NCBI GenBank assembly: GCA_017624155.1 | Contig: JAGANS010000078.1 | Span: 1 to 38,460 of the forward strand | Reading direction: 5' to 3' | Length of the DNA stretch: 38,460 nt | From: Muribaculaceae bacterium | Lineage (GTDB): Bacteria > Bacteroidota > Bacteroidia > Bacteroidales > Muribaculaceae | In this document: positions 32,596 to 38,460 of the stretch, one piece after another | How the letters are laid out: the number at the start of each line of letters is the position of its first letter | Numbering within the stretch: the first letter of the stretch is position 1 | Made by a program: the position numbers and the translations under genes | Notes under the pieces: model-generated | What the model saw: only the letters and a program-made list of their open reading frames with translations | Database searches by the model: none | Told to the model about the DNA's origin: nothing

Positions 32596-33885
32596 ATGCT
32601 TGGCCTTATCGATTGCAACAATTTCTTTGTATCGTGTGAGCGGGTATTTATGCCATCGCTACGGACACGGCCAGTCGTTGTGCTTTCCAATAACGACGGC
32701 TGCATTGTGGCGTTGTCAAACGAGGCTAAGGCGATCGGACTGAAACGAGGTATGCCGTATTTCCAGATCAAAAACGTCTGCGACCTCCACGAAGTGGCAG
32801 TCCTGTCGGGTAATCATCGTTTGTATAGTGATATGTCATCGCGAGTGATGGCTGTATTGTCGTCGATAGTACCGGAAATTGAGATATATTCGATCGATGA
32901 GGCATTCCTGTATCTGGATGGTTTCGGCGAGGACGATATAGTGCCAGCAGGCCGCGACATAGTGCATAAAGTACGCCGCGCAACCGGGATACCTACATCG
33001 CTGGGCATTGCCCCGACAAGGACACTTGCCAAGGTGGCGGCACGGTTTGCCAAAAAATATCCGGGATATCATGGCTGTTGCCTGATCGCTGATGAAAAGG
33101 CACGCCGTAAAGCGCTGGAATTAACTCCAATAGGCGATGTATGGGGCATCGGCCGGCGTCTCAATAAGAAGTTTGTAAATACCGGTATAGAGACAGCCTT
33201 GCAGTTTGCGGATAAACCGAGGGAATTTGTGGAGCGAATGCTCAGTGTGGCCGGCTGCCGCACATGGCGCGAACTTAACGGCGAACCATGCATACCGCTT
33301 GAAATGTGCGAGCCGGCTAAGCGTCAGATGTGTTGCTCCCGGTCGTTCGGAACGCTGTATTCCGATTTTGAACAGTTGCGACAGGCAGTATCGCTTTTTG
33401 CCACTATCCTGTCGCGCAAGCTACGGGAGCAGCATTCGGCGGCCGTATCCATGTCGGTGTTCATTCATACAAATGCGTTCAGAGAGGATATGCAGCAATA
33501 TTATAACTCTGCGCACCGACAGTTTCCCGAGGCCACATCCGACACGATGGCGCTCGTCTCCATGGCCACAGAATGTCTTCGGTCGGTGTACAGACAAGGT
33601 TATCGTTACAAGAAAGCCGGCGTCATTATAACTGAAATCGTAAGCGAGAATGCCATACGCCGGTCGCTCTTTACAGATGCCGGGGAACGGGATCGACGCA
33701 GTCAGCTGATGGATGTCCTCGATAAGCTGAATTCCATGTCTATAGCCCATGACACGGTGCATGTGGCTGCCTATGCTCCGGTGGAAGATCTTGTGCGCAG
33801 CGAGCATCGATCGCGGCTATATACCACCAGGCTAAGTGATATAATAACGATAAACTGTAACAGTCCGCATGCGGATATTTCATAA
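32596..33885 (+). CDS. umuC: Y-family DNA polymerase UmuC
   Basis: This 429-residue translesion polymerase copies past lesions with low fidelity. Its active site residues are in [15 protein letters not shown] (Asp6) and in SIDEAFLYL (Asp and Glu at about 102-103); [19 protein letters not shown] is the family's second motif. Helix-hairpin-helix and little-finger regions follow ([16 protein letters not shown]). Length fits UmuC. It is directly downstream of umuD, so the pair forms polymerase V, and an HU-family gene follows 13 bases after the stop. Confidence 0.95.
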   Translation: MLGLIDCNNFFVSCERVFMPSLRTRPVVVLSNNDGCIVALSNEAKAIGLKRGMPYFQIKNVCDLHEVAVLSGNHRLYSDMSSRVMAVLSSIVPEIEIYSIDEAFLYLDGFGEDDIVPAGRDIVHKVRRATGIPTSLGIAPTRTLAKVAARFAKKYPGYHGCCLIADEKARRKALELTPIGDVWGIGRRLNKKFVNTGIETALQFADKPREFVERMLSVAGCRTWRELNGEPCIPLEMCEPAKRQMCCSRSFGTLYSDFEQLRQAVSLFATILSRKLREQHSAAVSMSVFIHTNAFREDMQQYYNSAHRQFPEATSDTMALVSMATECLRSVYRQGYRYKKAGVIITEIVSENAIRRSLFTDAGERDRRSQLMDVLDKLNSMSIAHDTVHVAAYAPVEDLVRSEHRSRLYTTRLSDIITINCNSPHADIS

Positions 33886-33898
33886 CTTGAATTTGATT

Positions 33899-34183
33899 AT
33901 GGATTCAAAAACACTCGTTCAACGCGTTTCGCGTTCGCTCGGCGATGATACAAAGCGTACATCGTCGATGCTTGATGCCTTTGTCGATGTGCTGCGCTCA
34001 GCAGTGATATCCGGGTCGTCGGTCGCAATACCATCATTCGGCACATTCCTTACAGTCAAGGCCGATGAAGAAATTGTTACCGATCGTGTCACAGGGCGCC
34101 GTATGATGTTGCCGCCACAAATAACCGTAGAGTTCCAACCGGCAGCAATGCTACGTAAAAAACTTGTCGAAGGCCATGAATGA
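33899..34183 (+). CDS. HU/IHF family DNA-binding protein
   Basis: This 94-residue protein has the HU/IHF fold: an N-terminal helical part (SKTLVQRVSRSLGDDTKRTS), the hinge SVAIPSFGTFLTVKADEE and the DNA-binding arm DRVTGRRMMLPPQITVEFQP. It would bend DNA or compact the nucleoid. I start at the ATG at 33899 because the upstream in-frame ATG (33869) lies within umuC. It overlaps the next HU-like gene by eight bases, and the two may form a heterodimer. Confidence 0.9.
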   Translation: MDSKTLVQRVSRSLGDDTKRTSSMLDAFVDVLRSAVISGSSVAIPSFGTFLTVKADEEIVTDRVTGRRMMLPPQITVEFQPAAMLRKKLVEGHE

Positions 34184-35360
34184 GATGATTAATTTGCCAC
34201 GACTGATAGCACTCGTGGCTGAACGTGCAAATATACAGCCTGCCGAGGCACGTAGATTTATACACGAACTCTTTGCTACCGTCGAATCGGCATTGCTTGA
34301 GGGAGAAAACGTTAGAATAAAGGGCATAGGCGAATTTGTGAGGGTTGAAGATTTGACATCGCCGGTGGTGCTTAAAGTCGACGACGAGCTTTCAGCTATC
34401 GTTAATGAGCCTTTTGCCGCGTTTGAGGCCGTAGAACTTAATGAAGGCGCCGCTGAGGAAATTCTTAAAGTAGAGATGCGTGAACCGATGGTGGCAGCAC
34501 CTGCCGGCGAGGAGAAAGCTTCCGAAGCACCGGTACCGGATGCTGTCGAAGGTGTAGAAAAAGAACCTGAGAGGGGAGAGGATAAAGCCGAGATTGAAGA
34601 ACTCGTCGAGATTGAAGAAAAGAATGAAGAAAAATCGGATGCAGAAGAAATAGTGAGACATAGCAGTGACATCGAGCCTGAGTCTGAGCCAGAGCCTGAA
34701 TCGGAGCATAAATCAGAATCAGAGCACGAATCGGAGCCGGGGCCTGAAGAGCACGTGTCGCAAGAAGATGACATTACAGACATCCCTGAAGATATCCCTG
34801 AGCGGGTGGTATATGTACAGCAACCGGCAAATCACGGCATGTGGCTGATGCTCGGAGTACTCATAGGTCTTATAGCCGGCCTTGTAGGCGGTTATTTTGC
34901 CGGGAAATATATGGCACGGTATGAACTCCCCGCGGAGGAAGATATGGTATTTGACGAGGATACACTGTCGGTATCGTCGATATTCGATAATCCGGTCGAC
35001 ACGATTGCGCCGGTTGTAAAAGCCGACACTGTGCAGACCGTGCAGCCGGTAGCTGAATCTACGGCGTCCGCACCTGCCGAAACTGCTGCAGCCCGGACAT
35101 CCGCGCAACCACAACCTGTATATGATAAGGTATCGAGTCGCCGTTATCTTGCCATCATTGCCGGTGAGCATTACGGAGTTAAAAATTACTGGATATTCAT
35201 ATACAATGCCAATCCCGATCTTGGTGACCCTAACAAGATAGCACCGGGAACACGTGTCCTTGTACCTGCCAAAGAAAGTTTTATGGAAGCTACCAAGGCT
35301 GAGACTGATGCTAAAGCTCGCCGTCTGCTCAATGAACTGAGTAAGAAATACAAGTTGTAA
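34176..35360 (+). CDS. HU-domain transmembrane LysM protein
   Basis: This 394-residue protein is a fusion. Residues 1-90 resemble an HU/IHF monomer (PRLIALVAERANIQPAEARR, VRIKGIGEFVRVEDL). Residues about 95-215 form a long acidic linker with Glu/Ser/Pro repeats. Residues about 222-245 form one transmembrane helix (WLMLGVLIGLIAGLVGGYFA). After a Ser/Thr/Ala-rich stretch, residues about 318-370 form a LysM-like module (RRYLAIIAGEHYGVKNYWIF, then IAPGTRVLVPA). By topology the HU part would be cytoplasmic and LysM periplasmic, binding peptidoglycan. The protein could tether DNA or the nucleoid to the cell wall, or be a DNA-regulated envelope protein; this is inference. It overlaps the stand-alone HU gene, a likely dimer partner. 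Start ATG at 34176; 34185 is an alternative. Confidence 0.85.
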   Translation: MNEMINLPRLIALVAERANIQPAEARRFIHELFATVESALLEGENVRIKGIGEFVRVEDLTSPVVLKVDDELSAIVNEPFAAFEAVELNEGAAEEILKVEMREPMVAAPAGEEKASEAPVPDAVEGVEKEPERGEDKAEIEELVEIEEKNEEKSDAEEIVRHSSDIEPESEPEPESEHKSESEHESEPGPEEHVSQEDDITDIPEDIPERVVYVQQPANHGMWLMLGVLIGLIAGLVGGYFAGKYMARYELPAEEDMVFDEDTLSVSSIFDNPVDTIAPVVKADTVQTVQPVAESTASAPAETAAARTSAQPQPVYDKVSSRRYLAIIAGEHYGVKNYWIFIYNANPDLGDPNKIAPGTRVLVPAKESFMEATKAETDAKARRLLNELSKKYKL

Positions 35361-35406
35361 CATCCGGTATTTTACTGCCCGTCAAGAGGACGTTTAGGCC
35401 AAAAAA

Positions 35407-35557
35407 TGTTAAGTATTGATTCTGTTAAAGGAATAATAGGTAAATTTAACATTAGTTTTTAACAGTTTAGGTGTTATATTAGTAATTTTGTATTCGGTAT
35501 TAAGGACTACCTTTATACGTTTCGACATTAAAAATATAACTACAATAACTGTTAACA
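35407..35557. promoter_or_regulatory. Cluster of TGTTAA/TTAACA sites before the Bat operon
   Basis: TGTTAA occurs at 35407 and 35423, its inverse TTAACA at 35446 and 35459, and the palindrome TGTTAACA at 35550-35557, just before the ATG at 35561. The repeated half-sites in both orientations could be an operator. A -7-like TAATTTTG lies at 35483-35490. AT-richness makes chance copies possible. Confidence 0.35.
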
Positions 35558-35560
35558 CTT

Positions 35561-36556
35561 ATGAGTGAATCAGTCAACATCCGCGACCTGAACGCCCTCG
35601 TGGCATCCAAAAGCGACTTCATCAACATCATCACCCATGGTATGGATCAGACTATCGTGGGGCAGAAGCACCTTGTAGAGTCGCTTCTTATCGCGCTGCT
35701 TTCCAATGGCCATGTATTGCTCGAAGGCGTGCCCGGTCTTGCCAAGACATTGGCTATCAAAACCCTCGCACAGCTCATCGATGCAAAATACAGCCGAATA
35801 CAGTTTACACCCGATCTGCTCCCGGCCGATGTGGTAGGTACAATGGTCTACAGTGTGAAGAATGAGACATTCCAGGTGAAGAAAGGCCCGATTTTTGCCA
35901 ATTTCGTGCTTGCAGATGAAATCAACCGTGCCCCGGCCAAGGTGCAGTCGGCTCTTCTTGAAGCCATGCAGGAACGTCAGGTTACAATCGGTGAAAATAC
36001 ATTTGCCCTCGACGAGCCTTTCCTAGTTATGGCTACACAGAACCCTATCGAGCAAGAAGGTACTTATCCGTTGCCTGAAGCTCAGGTCGACCGTTTCCTT
36101 ATGAAGGTCGTTATCGGTTATCCGTCCAAGGATGAAGAAAAGCTGATCATACGTCAGAATATCTCGAATGAACGCCGCAGCGTCCGTCCGCTTCTCAAGC
36201 CGGAAGAAATTATCGAGGCCCAGAAGGTTGTCGAGCAGATATACGTGGATGAGAAGATCGAGCGCTATATCGTCGACATTGTATTCGCAACACGCTTTCC
36301 GGCTGATTATGGTCTGAACGATCTGACAGGCATTATCGCATTCGGTGCCTCGCCACGTGCATCCATCAGCCTTGCGCGTGCTGCACGTTCATACGCTTTC
36401 CTGCATGGCCGCGGCTACGTTGTTCCCGAGGATGTGATCGCAGTATGCCACGATGTGCTGCGTCACCGTATCGGTGTCACATACGAGGCTGAGGCAAACA
36501 ATATTACCACCGACGAGATTATCACTGAGATTCTCGACAAAGTGCAGGTTCCCTGA
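35561..36556 (+). CDS. MoxR-type AAA+ ATPase
   Basis: This 331-residue MoxR AAA+ ATPase has Walker A GVPGLAKT (about 56-63), Walker B VLADEINRAP (about 115-124), the sensor ATQNPIEQEGTYPLPEAQVD and the arginine finger region in the C-terminal lid (SPRASISLARAARSYAFLHG). MoxR proteins act as chaperones for VWA-domain partners. It heads the Bat operon, followed by a DUF58 protein, a BatD-like protein and a VWA-domain gene, a set linked in Bacteroides to aerotolerance and envelope stress. It is probably cytoplasmic. Confidence 0.94.
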   Translation: MSESVNIRDLNALVASKSDFINIITHGMDQTIVGQKHLVESLLIALLSNGHVLLEGVPGLAKTLAIKTLAQLIDAKYSRIQFTPDLLPADVVGTMVYSVKNETFQVKKGPIFANFVLADEINRAPAKVQSALLEAMQERQVTIGENTFALDEPFLVMATQNPIEQEGTYPLPEAQVDRFLMKVVIGYPSKDEEKLIIRQNISNERRSVRPLLKPEEIIEAQKVVEQIYVDEKIERYIVDIVFATRFPADYGLNDLTGIIAFGASPRASISLARAARSYAFLHGRGYVVPEDVIAVCHDVLRHRIGVTYEAEANNITTDEIITEILDKVQVP

Positions 36557-36565
36557 TTCTGAATT

Positions 36566-37441
36566 ATGGACGCGAAAGAACTTCTTAAAAGAGTTCGCAA
36601 AATAGAAATCAAAACCCGCGGACTCTCGCAAAACATCTTTGCCGGCGAGTATCACTCGGCCTTCAAGGGTAGGGGCATGATGTTTTCGGAGGTGCGCGAG
36701 TATCAGTATGGCGACGATATCCGTGATATCGACTGGAATGTCACCGCACGCCACAACAAGCCGTTTGTCAAGGTCTTCGAGGAGGAACGTGAACTCACCG
36801 TGATGCTCCTTGTCGATGTCTCAGGCAGCCGCGAATTCGGCGCTGTTGGTGAGGAAAAACGCGAGATGATAGCCGAGATCGCCGCCACGCTGGCATTTTC
36901 CGCAAACCAGAATAACGACAAGATCGGTGCATTGTTCTTTTCGGATAAAGTCGAGAAATTTATACCACCGAAGAAAGGTAAAAAGCATATCTTGTTGATT
37001 ATACGCGAATTACTTGATTTTCGTCCCGAAAGCCGCGGTACCAACATTGATGCAGCGCTGCGTTATTTCACCGATGCCATGCGCAAACGGTCTACAATGT
37101 TTGTCATATCCGACTTTATTGATGAACATGATTATTCCAAGGCATTGTCTCTCGCCCGAAACAAGCACGACGTGATGGCAATACAGGTGTATGATAAGCG
37201 CGATGCTCAGCTCCCTGATGTAGGGCTTATGCGTATCACGGATCTGGAGACCGGCGCCACAAGGTGGATTGATACTTCATCGTCAAAAGTCCGCAAGGCC
37301 TATGGCAAATGGTGGTATGAGCGTCAGCAGGCGATGTCCGAGATCCTCAAGAAGTCGCGTGTCAACTTTACCGGTGTGGCGACTGACGAAGATTATGTGA
37401 AAGCCCTGATGGCTTTGTTTAAAAATCGAACCCAAAGATGA
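36566..37441 (+). CDS. DUF58 domain protein
   Basis: This 291-residue cytoplasmic protein is a DUF58/VWA-like family member. Residues about 35-75 include the signature GDDIRDIDWNVTARHNKPFV followed by KVFEEERE. The metal-site-like motif DVSGS (about 83-87) sits in MLLVDVSGSREFG. MoxR-DUF58 pairs are a standard arrangement in Bat operons. It is 9 bases downstream of the MoxR gene and overlaps the next gene by four bases. Confidence 0.92.
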   Translation: MDAKELLKRVRKIEIKTRGLSQNIFAGEYHSAFKGRGMMFSEVREYQYGDDIRDIDWNVTARHNKPFVKVFEEERELTVMLLVDVSGSREFGAVGEEKREMIAEIAATLAFSANQNNDKIGALFFSDKVEKFIPPKKGKKHILLIIRELLDFRPESRGTNIDAALRYFTDAMRKRSTMFVISDFIDEHDYSKALSLARNKHDVMAIQVYDKRDAQLPDVGLMRITDLETGATRWIDTSSSKVRKAYGKWWYERQQAMSEILKKSRVNFTGVATDEDYVKALMALFKNRTQR

Positions 37442-38379
37442 AAAAGAATATAATAACAGCTGTTATGGCAATATGCGCCGCCGTTGTGGCTTCGGCCGCT
37501 CCGGCCAAGGTCACCGCCTCTATCGACTCGACAGTCGTGGAGATGGGCTCGCGCGCCACGATAACTGTAAATATTGCAGATGACGGTCGCAAAGGTACGT
37601 TTATCGACCTGCCTGAAGCCGGGGCAGAGGCCGAGAATCTGGATTTCATCAGTGTCGAAGGTGATACGTTCCCTGCCGGATATGAGTATAAAATTCTTAT
37701 ACAGGCTTTTGAACCGGGGACTGTTACTTTCGCTCCGTTTCGTTATGTCGTTGGTACGGATACGGCTGAATCAGAGTTCCTGACGCTTAAAATAATGCCG
37801 GTAGGCCTGGATTCGCTGTCAACAATAAATCCGATGGAATCGGTGGTGAATCCTCCGCGCCGCTGGTATGATTATATCCCCGGCTGGCTGTTGTGGGTGT
37901 TGCTCGGAGTAGCTGTGGCTGCGGCCGCTATATGCCTTTATATGGTTTATCGAAAGAACGGTACACTCATTGTACATCGTTCCAAGCCTGTTGATCCGTA
38001 TGAGGCCGCTATGGCCGAACTGTCAAAGTTGCGTGAGCGCAAACTCGCAGAGTCGGGCCGCGAAAAAGAATATTATACCCGGCTTGTCGACATCCTGCGT
38101 ACGTATCTTGAACGCCGCTTCGGTATCAACGCAATGGAAATGTCGTCGACACAGATACTTGCCACATTGCGCCAAAATCCTGAAACCCGTGACAATCAGC
38201 CGCGTATCAAACAGATACTTGAGATTGCCGACTTTGTCAAGTTCGCTAATGTCAGGCCTATGCCCGATGACAATGTGAAAACGTTCAATAATGTCGTGGG
38301 TTTTGTCGAGGACACCAAGCCACAGCCTGTACCCGAGCCGGAGGCTGAAAATGAAAAACAATCCAAGAAACAAAAGTAA
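37438..38379 (+). CDS. BatD-like membrane protein
   Basis: This 313-residue protein has a signal peptide (KKNIITAVMAICAAVVASAA), an Ig-like periplasmic domain of about 100 residues and one transmembrane helix (about 148-172, WLLWVLLGVAVAAAAICLYM). A cytoplasmic helical domain with a basic, coiled-coil-like start (SKLRERKLAESGREKEYYTR) and a charged C-terminal tail follows. It resembles the small BatD-like/DUF4381-type protein next to DUF58 in Bat operons. It overlaps DUF58 by four bases and is followed three bases later by the VWA gene. Confidence 0.8.
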   Translation: MKKNIITAVMAICAAVVASAAPAKVTASIDSTVVEMGSRATITVNIADDGRKGTFIDLPEAGAEAENLDFISVEGDTFPAGYEYKILIQAFEPGTVTFAPFRYVVGTDTAESEFLTLKIMPVGLDSLSTINPMESVVNPPRRWYDYIPGWLLWVLLGVAVAAAAICLYMVYRKNGTLIVHRSKPVDPYEAAMAELSKLRERKLAESGREKEYYTRLVDILRTYLERRFGINAMEMSSTQILATLRQNPETRDNQPRIKQILEIADFVKFANVRPMPDDNVKTFNNVVGFVEDTKPQPVPEPEAENEKQSKKQK

Positions 38380-38382
38380 GCT

Positions 38383-38460
38383 ATGCAGTTAGCACATCCA
38401 CAGCTATTATGGCTTTTTCTCGTTTTCGTTCCCATGATCGTGTGGTACGTGATGAGGCAA
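38383..38460 (+). CDS. BatA-like VWA protein, 5' end only
   Basis: Only the first 26 codons are present, starting from the ATG at 38383; the window ends in frame. The N-terminus (AHPQLLWLFLVFVPMIVWYV) is the membrane helix typical of BatA/BatB VWA-domain proteins, and the position after MoxR-DUF58-BatD-like fits. The VWA domain itself is outside the window. Confidence 0.7.
   Translation, partial: MQLAHPQLLWLFLVFVPMIVWYVMRQ

Noticed and set aside
34660-34760. Low-complexity GAGCCTGAGTCTGAG-like DNA as a regulatory repeat
   Set aside because: It encodes the acidic Glu/Ser/Pro linker of the HU-LysM protein in frame and is explained by the protein repeat.

Overview
The window reads as chromosomal DNA from a gut member of the Bacteroidales, most likely the family Muribaculaceae. 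The evidence is the repeated promoter signature TAnnTTTG with an upstream TTG about 20 bases away, the absence of clear Shine-Dalgarno sequences, and characteristic genes: glutamine synthetase III, DUF4290, a BT_3928-like protein, the Bat (MoxR/DUF58/VWA) operon, an EtfAB/acyl-CoA dehydrogenase cluster and a secreted protein with a short YNLQG-type C-terminal tail. The assignment to family is inference.

Positions 1-4870 are accessory DNA, visibly AT-richer than the rest, abutting the 3' end of a tRNA-Ser(CGA) gene. They hold an array of 24-bp repeats between two opposed terminators, a small unknown gene, a protein with one intact and one degenerate HNH-like repeat, a roughly 200-base region packed with hairpins, and a large fusion of an SF2 helicase with a BT4734/VirE_N-like primase-polymerase domain. 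No integrase is visible, so the element probably continues left of the window. The helicase-primase with the folded region directly upstream is the most likely novel system here: a replication module with a structured origin or a structured regulatory RNA.

Positions 4870-38460 look like core chromosome. A tRNA-Ser and a secreted two-repeat protein come first. A plus-strand operon follows: dCMP deaminase, S41 protease, 5-formyl-THF cyclo-ligase and a zinc-ribbon protein. It converges on a minus-strand operon of uvrB, a YgiQ-type radical SAM protein and a TIR-Sel1 protein. Next is a plus-strand run (DUF1599, BT_3928-like, MATE transporter, FAD oxidoreductase) that overlaps tail-to-tail with a PH-domain protein. 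Two minus-strand operons follow: etfB-etfA-acyl-CoA dehydrogenase, and glnN with a long PurF-like amidotransferase. The glnN operon has a long leader with an attenuator-like hairpin and couples glutamine synthesis to glutamine use.

The right end is all plus strand: DUF4290-rimM-small acidic protein-OmpA-like protein, proS, umuD-umuC, two HU-family genes and the start of a Bat operon that runs off the window. The second HU-family protein is an HU-transmembrane-LysM fusion that could link DNA to the cell envelope.
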